Below the pieces are notes generated by a model, which saw only the letters and a list, made by a program, of their open reading frames with translations, did not search any database and was not told where the DNA came from. Of a stretch of DNA of 50,447 nucleotides, positions 31,468 to 39,141 are shown piece after piece; the first letter of the stretch is position 1; every line of letters starts with the position of its first letter. The position numbers were made by a program, and so were the translations under genes. Location: contig JABZKU010000015.1 of NCBI GenBank assembly GCA_015257125.1, positions 1 to 50,447 of the forward strand, read 5' to 3'. Origin of the DNA: Prevotellaceae bacterium. GTDB taxonomy: Bacteria > Bacteroidota > Bacteroidia > Bacteroidales > Bacteroidaceae.

Positions 31468-32931
31468 ATGAAGAAAAACCTCATTCTCTCGCTCCTGTTC
31501 GCCGCAGCCTGCTCTTTCGCGGGGTTCAACTCGGCTCAGGCTCAGACGGTCAAGGGCGTTGACGTTCCTGCGATGCAGGCCGACGTGCAAACAATGGCCG
31601 ACGAGGTGATGGCCAATCAGCTCAACGACCCCGACGAAGCCAACAAAACGTTCTCCAAGCTCGTCAAGAAAATTAAAAATGACAAAGAACAACTCGTGGC
31701 TGTCGGCAATTTCTTCTTGGAAAAGAAGATCTATCCTTGCGCCAATCAGTGTGCCAAGCAAGCCTATACCTTAGATCCTCAATATGTGCCCGGTCTTATG
31801 TTGCAAGCACAGGTGTGCATGCTGAGAAAGGACTGGGGCGGTGCCGGTCAGAAGTTCGATGAAATCCTGAACATCCAGCCCGACAACATTGAAGCTTTGC
31901 GTTTGAGTGCACGCGTTTACAAGTATGTGAACCCCATCGTGGCCAAAGAGGCTTTGGAGAAGATTCTTGAGCGCGAGCCCAACAACCTCACGGCTTACAA
32001 GGAGCTTGGTGACATCGCCTACACGGCCAGTGAATATAAGGATGCAGCTGCGGCCTATAAGAAGTTCTTCGACGGCACGCCTAATCCTACAATCGACGAT
32101 GTGCACGCAGGTGAGAACTATCTCCTCTCGCTCATGAATCAGTCTGACTTCACGACGATTAAGGAGATGGCCAACAAGCTTCTCCCCCTCGCACCGTCTG
32201 ATCTCATCTTGCGCCGTATGCTTTTCTATGCACAGGTAGAAACGATGGACTTCGAGCACGCCAAGGAGAGCATCGCCTACTTGAGCGACAGCCAATATCC
32301 CGATTCGGCGTTCCTCTATCGTGACTATATCTATGCAGCCAGTTTTGCGGCCGATGGCCTCGACGATCGCGCACAAGCTATCGAGTACTACAAGAAAGCT
32401 TTCGAAAAGGATTCGACGAAGGCCGACGGTTATCGCCGCATGGCCATCTTGCTCCGTTCGAACAAGCAAGCTGTAGACGCTATCCCCTACTACAAGAAGT
32501 ATCTTGAGCTGCTCGGTGAAAAGGCTGATGCCGCAGAGCGCTTCGGTTTGGCAAATATCTACATTGCTGCTCAAAACCAAACGAAGGATCCCGCTGAGCG
32601 TCAGAAGTTTGTAGAAGCCGGCGATAAGATCTTCGCAGAGTACATGGAAGCGCAGCCCGAAAAGTACCAAGGTCCTTTCTATCGTGCTCAACTCTGGATT
32701 CTCGACAGCAGCCAGCCCGAAGAGAAGCCCCGCGAATACTACACGAAGGCGCTCGAACTCATCGGCGACAACAGCGATTACGTTTCGCAAAAGCAAGTCG
32801 CTTTGCGCTATCTCGCGTTCTACTACTTGAAGAAGAACGAAGACGCAACGTGCTTGAAGTATGTAGATCAGTTGCTGAAACTCGATCCCAAGGACAGCTT
32901 CGCTCTCAAATTGAAGAGCGTGCTCAAATAA
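31468..32931 (+). CDS. Exported TPR protein
   Basis: Secreted or periplasmic protein of 487 aa. The signal peptide (MKKNLILSLLFAAACSFAGF, cleavage near AQAQ, residues 23-26) is followed almost throughout by TPR repeats: YVPGLMLQAQVCMLRKDWGGA; ALRLSARVYKYVNPIVAKEA; AYKELGDIAYTASEYKDAAA; AIEYYKKAFEKDSTKADGYR; AIPYYKKYLELLGEKADAAE. Such repeats mediate protein-protein contacts. Codon choice looks more biased than that of neighbours (frequent AAG, CTC, GAC), suggesting high expression. It has its own promoter and a strong terminator, so it is monocistronic. The binding partner is unknown. Confidence 0.9.
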   Translation: MKKNLILSLLFAAACSFAGFNSAQAQTVKGVDVPAMQADVQTMADEVMANQLNDPDEANKTFSKLVKKIKNDKEQLVAVGNFFLEKKIYPCANQCAKQAYTLDPQYVPGLMLQAQVCMLRKDWGGAGQKFDEILNIQPDNIEALRLSARVYKYVNPIVAKEALEKILEREPNNLTAYKELGDIAYTASEYKDAAAAYKKFFDGTPNPTIDDVHAGENYLLSLMNQSDFTTIKEMANKLLPLAPSDLILRRMLFYAQVETMDFEHAKESIAYLSDSQYPDSAFLYRDYIYAASFAADGLDDRAQAIEYYKKAFEKDSTKADGYRRMAILLRSNKQAVDAIPYYKKYLELLGEKADAAERFGLANIYIAAQNQTKDPAERQKFVEAGDKIFAEYMEAQPEKYQGPFYRAQLWILDSSQPEEKPREYYTKALELIGDNSDYVSQKQVALRYLAFYYLKKNEDATCLKYVDQLLKLDPKDSFALKLKSVLK

Positions 32932-32960
32932 GCGAAAGGCATAGCCTACTTCACGAATAA

Positions 32961-32999
32961 AACAACCCCTCGGTGTTCCGATAACACCGAGGGGTTGTT
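32961..32999. terminator. Terminator after the exported TPR gene
   Basis: Perfect 17-bp stem (32961-32977 with 32983-32999) and a 5-nt loop, followed by GTTTTC. It also lies downstream of the converging LytTR gene, so it may act in both directions. Confidence 0.93.
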
Positions 33000-33056
33000 G
33001 TTTTCTGTAAGTTGGCGCGAAGCCTTTAGATCAAGGCGCCAATGCCCATTGATAGG

Positions 33057-33788
33057 TTAGGAACTTGCCGAACGGGCTTGCAGCGTGTGATCGGCAATGT
33101 AGGCCATGAAGCGTTCACGGTACGAGTCCGAGACGGGGATCATTTTGTCGCCGAAAACGATTTGCCCACGTTCGATAACGCCGATGTGGTTCACGTTGAC
33201 AATAAACGAACGGTGGATGCGCATGAAGTGATCGGCAGGCAAAGCGGCTTCAACTGCGCGCATCGAGATCAGCGAAATGATAGGGCGCAGATCGGTGGTG
33301 ACGTAGATCTTTACATAGTCTTTCAGCCCCTCGACGTAAAGAATGTCGGAGAAGCGCACGCGCACCAATTTGTAGTCGCTTTTCACGAAGAAGCCATCGG
33401 CAGCATCGGGCAGTCGAGGCAGTTCGCGGGCGAACCATTTGCGCGCTTTTTGCACCGCGGCAAGAAAATCTTGGTAGTCGACAGGTTTGAGTAGATAGTC
33501 CAGTGCATCGGCCTTCCACCCTTGGAGCGCATAGTTGGCGTAGGCGGTGGTAAAGACGATGCGAGAGCGAGTATCGGCTATCATTTTAGCGAATTGCAGG
33601 CCGTTGAGCTCTGGCATTTCGATGTCGCAGAAGATCAAATCGACAGGATGTTCCTCCAATCCGGGCACGGCTTGAACGGCGCCGGAATAGGTGGCCACCA
33701 ATTCGGTTTGAGGAGTGCGTTGCACGTAGTTTTCTAACAACTTCACCGCAAGCGGTTCGTCGTCAATGATGGCACAAGTTAAGTTCAT
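33057..33788 (-). CDS. LytTR-family response regulator
   Basis: Response regulator of 243 aa. The receiver domain (about residues 1-120) has the acidic pair in CAIIDDEPLAV, the phosphoacceptor Asp in DLIFCDIEMPELNG, the Thr in IVFTTAYANYALQGW and the Lys in LLKPVDY. The C-terminal LytTR DNA-binding domain includes FFVKSDYKLVRVRFSDILYV, MRIHRSFIVNVNHI and DKMIPVSDSYR. It should bind direct repeats in target promoters when phosphorylated. The sensor kinase gene lies 44 nt upstream on the same strand, so the two form a system. Confidence 0.95.
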   Translation of the reverse strand: MNLTCAIIDDEPLAVKLLENYVQRTPQTELVATYSGAVQAVPGLEEHPVDLIFCDIEMPELNGLQFAKMIADTRSRIVFTTAYANYALQGWKADALDYLLKPVDYQDFLAAVQKARKWFARELPRLPDAADGFFVKSDYKLVRVRFSDILYVEGLKDYVKIYVTTDLRPIISLISMRAVEAALPADHFMRIHRSFIVNVNHIGVIERGQIVFGDKMIPVSDSYRERFMAYIADHTLQARSASS

Positions 33789-33832
33789 AGGTTATTGTGT
33801 TGGCGATTTCGGAGACACGCTCCGATACTTTG

Positions 33833-34915
33833 TTATAAGTCCAGTGTGATGCGCGAGTAATACTCTTTACGCGAACTATCAATGCCGTGTTCCCAAGTGT
33901 GCGTACCCGGGTAACTGAGTTCCAACCGGCTTTTGACGAGGCGAAGACCGATGCCCCCATCCGGGTTTTCGTGTGTTCGCTGCGGGAAATAGCTGTTTCG
34001 GCAGTCGAAGTTGAGTCGTTTGCCGTCACAGTCGAGGCGAAGGTGCACATGGCTGGGAGCCGTGATACTCACCCCGTGTTTGAAGGCATTTTCTACGATG
34101 GAAATGAAGATGTGAGGAGCGACCTGCATCTCCTTGTGGGGTGTTAAGCGGAAGTCTGTCGTCACTTCAACATTCTTGTTCAGACGAAGGCGCATCAGCG
34201 CAACATAGTTTTGCAGAAACTCCACTTCGCGTTCCACACTCACACACGATCCCAATTCTTCGTAGAGTTGATAGCGGAGCATTTTCGAGAGTTCGAGAAT
34301 GGCGGATTGGGCTTTTTCCGTGTCGATCGACGTCAGGGCGTAGATGTTGTTGAGCGTGTTGAGTAGAAAGTGCGGACTGATCTGACTTTTGAGACTTTGC
34401 AGTTCGGCCTCCGCGCGTTCGAGTTCTGCTTTGCTGCGCGCCATTTCTGCAGCATACCATCTTCCGCTCAATCGAGCAGCAAGCGCACAGCCGAGGGCGA
34501 AAGTGAGATTGACAATGTTGCGGAAAAAAAAGAAGACTTTGAAGTCGCGAGTGCCAAAGTGCTTGTGACCGGGCGAAAAATCGTGTGTATCGTGCGGAAG
34601 TCCCAAGGACTGGGCGGCCAACTTGAAAACCATGAACTCGTGCATCAATTCATAGAGCCCCGAGAGCGCGATGATGAGCAGCAGGTTGCAACCGTAGAAC
34701 GTGCGGTGGTGGTCGGTCAGAAAAAACTTGGGAACGAGGAGAAAATAGTTGAGGTAGAAGGTCAATAAAAGGGCCAAGGAGAAGAATTCGCGCGACAGAA
34801 TGTGGCGCCAATCGATGGGAATATTCTGTGGAGTGAAGAGCAAAGGAGAGAGAAAGATGTAGGTCCACGATAAAATGTGGATCATCCACAGCAAAGCATT
34901 GGAGCGAGGTTTCAT
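33833..34915 (-). CDS. LytS-like (HisKA_7TM/His_kinase) sensor histidine kinase
   Basis: Membrane histidine kinase of 360 aa. Four hydrophobic segments occupy about residues 8-150 (ALLWMIHILSWTYIFLSPLL, SLALLLTFYLNYFLLV, CNLLLIIALSGLYEL, IVNLTFALGCALAARL). A short coiled coil follows, then the His_kinase core with the H-box LKSQISPHFLLNTLNNIY and N-box APHIFISIVENAFKHGVS. No G-rich second ATP lobe beyond GGIGLRLVKSRL is needed in this family. There is no large extracellular sensor, so the signal is probably sensed within the membrane. ATG 34915 is chosen; ATG 34945 would add ten residues. The LytTR regulator follows. Confidence 0.92.
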   Translation of the reverse strand: MKPRSNALLWMIHILSWTYIFLSPLLFTPQNIPIDWRHILSREFFSLALLLTFYLNYFLLVPKFFLTDHHRTFYGCNLLLIIALSGLYELMHEFMVFKLAAQSLGLPHDTHDFSPGHKHFGTRDFKVFFFFRNIVNLTFALGCALAARLSGRWYAAEMARSKAELERAEAELQSLKSQISPHFLLNTLNNIYALTSIDTEKAQSAILELSKMLRYQLYEELGSCVSVEREVEFLQNYVALMRLRLNKNVEVTTDFRLTPHKEMQVAPHIFISIVENAFKHGVSITAPSHVHLRLDCDGKRLNFDCRNSYFPQRTHENPDGGIGLRLVKSRLELSYPGTHTWEHGIDSSRKEYYSRITLDL

Positions 34916-35030
34916 AACGGCGAGCGTTGGGGATAGATCGCCCATCTTGCACAGTTCATGTGCAGGAGAAGGAAGTCCAATCTCTAAGATAGGCGAGCAA
35001 AAGACTTTGAATTCATCTCTATTGGAATAA

Positions 35031-35038
35031 CAAAGGTA
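35031..35038 (-). promoter_or_regulatory. -7 box of the two-component operon
   Basis: TACCTTTG on the minus strand, about 115 nt before the start at 34915. No clear -33 element. Confidence 0.55.
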
Positions 35039-35133
35039 GTAGTTTTTCTCGTTTTTGACGCGAGATTAACAGCTTTTCTGCGCATTCTTCCCCCTAATTC
35101 GCCGAAGGAGCCCGAGTTCTGCTGAGATTTCGT

Positions 35134-35141
35134 ATCTTTGT
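35134..35141 (+). promoter_or_regulatory. Promoter box of ribE-nth
   Basis: TATCTTTG, a perfect -7 box, 24 nt before the ribE start. The leader would be about 20 nt, too short for an FMN riboswitch. Confidence 0.65.
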
Positions 35142-35165
35142 AGTTACATATCAACAGCCTATCTT

Positions 35166-35768
35166 ATGTTTTCAGGAATTGTAGAATCGACGGCACGCGT
35201 AGTGCGCATCGAAAAAGAACAAGAAAATATGCATTTCACACTCGAGTGTGACTTTGCACCCGAATTGAGCATCGATCAAAGCGTGGCACACAATGGAGTT
35301 TGCCTGACCGTCGTCAGTCAAACGGGCAACGAATATGTTGTAACGGCCATGAACGAAACGCTCGAGCGCAGTAACCTCGGAGAATGGAGCGTAGGCACCG
35401 AAGTCAACGTCGAGCGATCGATGATGATGAACGGACGTTTGGATGGGCACATCGTCCAAGGCCACGTAGATGACACCGCCGTTTGTGTCAACAAAGTGAG
35501 CGAAGACGGTAGCTACCGCTTCACCTTCAAATATGCTGCCAATCGAGAAATGGCACAGCGCGGCTATTTTTGCGTCGACAAGGGCAGTGTCACCGTCAAC
35601 GGCGTGAGCCTAACAGTTTGCAATCCCGGCGATGACACGTTCGAGGTGTGCATCATCCCTTACACTTACGAGCACACGAATTTCCACAACATCGAGGTTG
35701 GAACCCGCGTGAATCTCGAGTTCGATATCATCGGTAAGTACATTGCTCGCTTGCAGCATTTTGCCTGA
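35166..35768 (+). CDS. ribE: Riboflavin synthase alpha chain
   Basis: Riboflavin synthase of 200 aa, which dismutates two molecules of 6,7-dimethyl-8-ribityllumazine to riboflavin. It is a tandem of two lumazine-binding domains: MFSGIVESTARVV...HNGVCLTVV in the first and GHIVQGHVDDTA...GSVTVNGVSLTVC in the second. Length is normal. A short leader follows a promoter box at 35134. nth begins 19 nt downstream and is probably co-transcribed. No FMN riboswitch fits in the leader. Confidence 0.96.
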   Translation: MFSGIVESTARVVRIEKEQENMHFTLECDFAPELSIDQSVAHNGVCLTVVSQTGNEYVVTAMNETLERSNLGEWSVGTEVNVERSMMMNGRLDGHIVQGHVDDTAVCVNKVSEDGSYRFTFKYAANREMAQRGYFCVDKGSVTVNGVSLTVCNPGDDTFEVCIIPYTYEHTNFHNIEVGTRVNLEFDIIGKYIARLQHFA

Positions 35769-35787
35769 TCGGCGTTTTCTGTAGGCT

Positions 35788-36435
35788 ATGCGCAAACAAG
35801 ATCGATATAACTATGTGCTCGATTACTTATCGCGCACGTTGAGCGATACCGAAACGGAACTCGACTACAGCAACAACTTCGAATTGTTGGTGGCCGTGGT
35901 ACTTTCTGCACAATGCACAGACAAGCGGATCAATCAAATAACCCCCCGCCTGTTTGCCGACTACCCCACTCCCGAAGCCATGGCATTGGCTTCGCCCGAA
36001 GTTTTGTTCGATTACATCAAAACGGTGAGCTATCCCAACAACAAGGCGAAGCATTTGCAGGGATTGGCGCAAGGATTGGTCGAAAGGTTCGGAGGTGAGG
36101 TGCCGTCTACGCTCGAAGAGTTGACTTCCTTGCCGGGAGTCGGTCGAAAAACAGCAAATGTCATTCAAGCGGTGGCTTTTCGCAAAGCGGCCATGGCGGT
36201 CGATACGCACGTTTTCCGTGTGGCTCATCGTTTGGCCTTAGTGCCCAAAAGCTGTACCACACCTTACAGCGTGGAGATGGAGCTCACGCGCCACATTCCC
36301 GCCGATTTGTTGGCTTCTGCTCACTACTGGTTGTTATTGCACGGGCGTTATACCTGTTTGGCGCGCAAGCCGAAATGCAATGCCTGCGGTTTGGCGGAAG
36401 TTTGTCCGTCGCGCAAAATGTTTGTTGAGGCTTGA
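35788..36435 (+). CDS. nth: Endonuclease III
   Basis: DNA glycosylase/AP lyase of 215 aa that removes oxidised pyrimidines. The helix-hairpin-helix and catalytic Lys are in LPGVGRKTANVIQAV, the catalytic Asp in AMAVDTHVFRVAHRL, and the C-terminal [4Fe-4S] loop is CLARKPKCNACGLAEVC (C-x6-C-x2-C-x5-C). It has the usual length and is encoded right after ribE on the same strand. A terminator follows 31 nt after its stop. Confidence 0.96.
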   Translation: MRKQDRYNYVLDYLSRTLSDTETELDYSNNFELLVAVVLSAQCTDKRINQITPRLFADYPTPEAMALASPEVLFDYIKTVSYPNNKAKHLQGLAQGLVERFGGEVPSTLEELTSLPGVGRKTANVIQAVAFRKAAMAVDTHVFRVAHRLALVPKSCTTPYSVEMELTRHIPADLLASAHYWLLLHGRYTCLARKPKCNACGLAEVCPSRKMFVEA

Positions 36436-36466
36436 AGTCGCCACCACCCTACCGCTTCTTTATGAG

Positions 36467-36498
36467 ATCCGCAATGCCCATCTGTAGGCATTGCGGAT
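36467..36498 (+). terminator. Terminator of ribE-nth
   Basis: Perfect 12-bp stem (ATCCGCAATGCC / GGCATTGCGGAT) with an 8-nt loop and TTCTTTTTT. It lies upstream of intergenic element copy B. Confidence 0.94.
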
Positions 36499-36557
36499 TT
36501 CTTTTTTGAAAAGCATGCAAGGCGCCCATTTGTTGCCTGTTTCTTCTGAAATGGGGG

Positions 36558-37141
36558 CCAACGCGCGCGCATACGCGCGCGTCCGCCGTTTTTCGTTTTT
36601 TGCCTTCACCGCTTCACCCAGAGGAAATAATTGTTTGATGAACAAAGGGTTAAGGGTGAAGGCAAAGCCTGCGTTGCCTTCACCGGTGAAGTGTTAAATC
36701 GGTGCTTATCTTCACCCTTATTCCTTTTGATAATCAACGTGTTGTGGGTGAAGGTGAAGGGTGAAGGCAGAAATCGCCAACTCGTTGAGTGCGTGATGAG
36801 CAGGCGCGTGTCCGTTTAGGCGCACCTGTCTGCGTGCGTGAGGAGCTGTTGACTAAGGGGAGCGGAGAATCATGGCGCCTTCTCTTCAAAAGGAGAGAGA
36901 AAACGTAGCAAATACGGGTAGTATCGTGAAAAAGTCCACTTGTTTTTGCTGAAGATTTCTAGATGATGAAAAAACGCAACTTTTTCTTCGCGAAAACCTC
37001 TGTTTTTTGAGATGAATGATTTACCTTTGCGTTTGATAAAACACAACTTTCCTTTTCCTTCAGCCGCATTGCGGCGTCTATATAGTGCATTCAGAAGGGC
37101 TTATGCCTTGTGAATCAGCGCAAATGATCTTTGACTTACTG
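36558..37141 (+). repeat. Intergenic element, copy B
   Basis: About 585 bp of non-coding sequence related to copy A at 23457-24026. It opens with a 9-bp hairpin of alternating C and G (36561-36582) inside an identical 22-nt block (36572-36593). The array of heptamers has nine exact copies: forward CTTCACC at 36604, 36612, 36678 and 36710; reverse GGTGAAG at 36655, 36685, 36747, 36753 and 36760. Further shared blocks: GTCCACTTGTTTTTG (36934-36948); CGCAACTTTTTCTT (about 36974); TACCTTTG (37022-37029) then TTGATAAAACACAAC; GCGGCGTCTATATAG (37071-37085); and a 24-nt end block (37118-37141). It is between the nth and GH109 terminators. No coding frame is shared with copy A. Confidence 0.88.
37022..37029 (+). 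promoter_or_regulatory. Promoter-like box conserved in element copy B
   Basis: TACCTTTG, at the position of TACTTTTG in copy A, followed by conserved TTGATAAAACACAAC. It would start transcription into the conserved distal part of the element. No clear -33 element. Confidence 0.4.
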
Positions 37142-37320
37142 TGAAACGAACAATTTCCTGTCGTTATGTGTCTTCGGGTGAGAGAGATTCGGTAGGATTT
37201 GCCAAAGTGGCAATCCCCTTCTCAAAAACTGACATGAAGTTTCGATTTCTTGCTGCGTGTGCTTTCTTTGGAGCAACTCCTCTGCGTTTACGAACTGTGG
37301 TTGTTTGCAACAAAAAAGTT
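37142..37320. other. Non-coding stretch between element B and the GH109 terminator
   Basis: About 180 bp with no counterpart after copy A. An open frame of 91 codons runs through it but crosses the terminator at 37321 and has no recognisable protein features. I see nothing else. Confidence 0.45.
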
Positions 37321-37351
37321 CCCCGAATGCATCAAGAAAATGCATTCGGGG
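37321..37351 (-). terminator. Terminator of the ilvE-GH109 operon
   Basis: Perfect 12-bp stem (CCCCGAATGCAT / ATGCATTCGGGG) with a 7-nt loop. On the minus strand AACTTTTTTG follows. It lies about 120 nt after the GH109 stop codon. Confidence 0.9.
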
Positions 37352-37470
37352 CTGCTTATCATAGGATTATCAAGCGTTTTCTCGCCTTGAGCTGTCCAAT
37401 TCGCGTTGCGTCTTGAAACCGGCCTGCTTTTCGGCTTATCGAAAACGTCAGATTGTTTCTGCGCTGTAAA

Positions 37471-39117
37471 TTAGATGGCGCGAGCAATGGCTTTGAGATA
37501 TTTGGCTTGCGCTGCCTGGAAGGCCTTGGTAGCCTTCGCTTTCGCGTCGTCGTCGGTCGCCTTGGCAATGGCATCATAGAGATCCCAAAGCTTGAACTTC
37601 TTGGCGGCAGCGACTTGAGCCTCGGTCGAAGCCTTGGCAGCGGCTTCTACTGCACCTTCGTTGGTGGTGTTGTAGGCGTGCTTGTAGCCTTTCACTTCGT
37701 TCCAGTGACCGCGCGTGAAATCGGGGAATTCCACCGCTGCGCTGTTGTGGTCGAGCGAGAGCGCGCTGAGCTCAGCGAGGGCACACCACTCTGCCAAGTC
37801 GTAAACGTCCATGTCGAGGGGCAGACCGTTTTGGAGGCAGTAGACCATGCGGGCATCCATCATGTAGTCCATACCGCCATGACCGAGTTTGCGGCCAAGT
37901 TCACCGTACTTCTTGATGATGGGGCTTTTGTATTTCTCCGTCAAGGCCTTAGCTTCAGCGGCGGGAAGGAAGTCGTGTGCGCTGAGATTGTCCATTTGGG
38001 GAGCCACTCCGTTTTCTTTGAGCTGCGCAGCATTGAGGGCAAAGCGCTCTTCGGGATATTTAGTGGCGTATCCCTTCGTGCCGGAGAGCTTAAACAGACG
38101 GTTGTAGGGCTGGGGATTCATCACGTTATGCTGAATTTCCACGACCTTGCCTTCCGAGGTGCGCATCAGTGTGGTGGTTTGGTCACCGCTGCGGAATTCT
38201 TTACAGGGTTGTCCCGTTACGCGTTCCACATATTCCTTACCGTGAACAGACTTTGTGTCCATTGCGGTGAGAGTCGTGAAGCGATCGCCGCGGTGAATGT
38301 CCAGGCATTGTGCAACCGGGCCGAGTCCGTGTGTAGCATAGAGGTCGCCGCGATTTTTCATGTTGTAAGCCATGCGCCAACCCAATTTTTTCGAGTCGGG
38401 ATCGTTGGGATTGTGCCAATATGCGCCCCAGTACTGGTCGAGGTCGTGAATGTAAGCACCTTCTGCACGAAGTACTTCACCGAAAACGCCGTTTTGTGCC
38501 ATATTCAGTGCATTGAGTTCGTAGTAATCGTAGCAGCAGTTTTCGAGAATCATGCAGTGTTTGCGCGATTTCTCCGAGAGGTCGATCAGCTGCCAGCATT
38601 GGTCGAGGTTCATGGCCGAGGGCACTTCGATGGCCGTGTTCTTGCCGTTTTCGAGTGCGCACTTGGCTACGGGGAAATGGTGATCCCAGTCGGTGGCGAT
38701 GTACACCAAGTCTACGTCGGGGCGAGCGCAAATGGCCTTGTAGCCTTCAGGGCCATCGTAAATGTCGGCAGGAGCGAGACCTTTCTTGCGGAGATCCTCC
38801 TGGCACTTCTCTGCTCGTTCACGTTCATAGTCGCAGAGTGCCACGATTTGTACGCCGGGAATGTGTGCGAAGCGCTTGACTGCCCAAGGTCCACGCATGC
38901 CGAGACCAACAAAGGCCACGCGCACGGTTTTCATTTTGGGAACGGTGAGACCGAGCACGTTTTGTTGACCGGGAGCGCGCTCAGGAGTTTTCGTTACGAT
39001 GGTTCCTTCCTTCCAATGCCAGTTGCCGGGCTCAGAATACTTGGAAAGAGATTGAGCGGATGCGTTTGCAAAGAGTAAAGCTGCAAACGTAGCTGTCAAT
39101 AGACTCTTGAATTTCAT
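37471..39117 (-). CDS. GH109-like secreted Gfo/Idh/MocA-family glycosidase
   Basis: Exported protein of 548 aa. A signal peptide (cleavage near NASAQ, residues 18-22) precedes an NAD-binding Rossmann domain (VRVAFVGLGMRGPWAV) and the C-terminal dehydrogenase domain with YATHGLGPVAQCLDIHRGD, a segment characteristic of GH109. GH109 enzymes keep NAD+ tightly bound and remove alpha-N-acetylgalactosamine by an oxidation-elimination route. The last 60 residues are Ala/Lys-rich and predicted helical, beyond the catalytic core. It follows a coiled-coil lipoprotein gene by 24 nt, with ilvE first in the operon. Substrate is inferred from family only. Confidence 0.88.
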   Translation of the reverse strand: MKFKSLLTATFAALLFANASAQSLSKYSEPGNWHWKEGTIVTKTPERAPGQQNVLGLTVPKMKTVRVAFVGLGMRGPWAVKRFAHIPGVQIVALCDYERERAEKCQEDLRKKGLAPADIYDGPEGYKAICARPDVDLVYIATDWDHHFPVAKCALENGKNTAIEVPSAMNLDQCWQLIDLSEKSRKHCMILENCCYDYYELNALNMAQNGVFGEVLRAEGAYIHDLDQYWGAYWHNPNDPDSKKLGWRMAYNMKNRGDLYATHGLGPVAQCLDIHRGDRFTTLTAMDTKSVHGKEYVERVTGQPCKEFRSGDQTTTLMRTSEGKVVEIQHNVMNPQPYNRLFKLSGTKGYATKYPEERFALNAAQLKENGVAPQMDNLSAHDFLPAAEAKALTEKYKSPIIKKYGELGRKLGHGGMDYMMDARMVYCLQNGLPLDMDVYDLAEWCALAELSALSLDHNSAAVEFPDFTRGHWNEVKGYKHAYNTTNEGAVEAAAKASTEAQVAAAKKFKLWDLYDAIAKATDDDAKAKATKAFQAAQAKYLKAIARAI

Positions 39118-39141
39118 AGGGAAACGGGTTTATATTTGAAT

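Noticed and set aside
31221..31562. 113-codon plus-strand open frame upstream of the exported TPR gene
   Set aside because: It contains the TPR gene promoter and overlaps its signal peptide in another frame.
31771..32796. 341-codon open frame on the minus strand inside the exported TPR gene
   Set aside because: Antisense to a strongly codon-biased TPR gene. Biased codons often open such antisense frames.
35142..35165. FMN riboswitch upstream of ribE
   Set aside because: The promoter box lies only 24 nt upstream, so there is no space for an FMN aptamer.
23503..36766. CRISPR-like reading of the CTTCACC/GGTGAAG heptamers
   Set aside because: Repeats are only 7 bp, in both orientations and unevenly spaced, and no cas gene is present.
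37141..37416. 91-codon open frame after element B
   Set aside because: It crosses the strong terminator at 37321-37351, has no counterpart after copy A and no recognisable protein features.
37453..39078. 541-codon open frame on the plus strand across the GH109-like gene
   Set aside because: Antisense shadow of the GH109-like gene; no motif or promoter.
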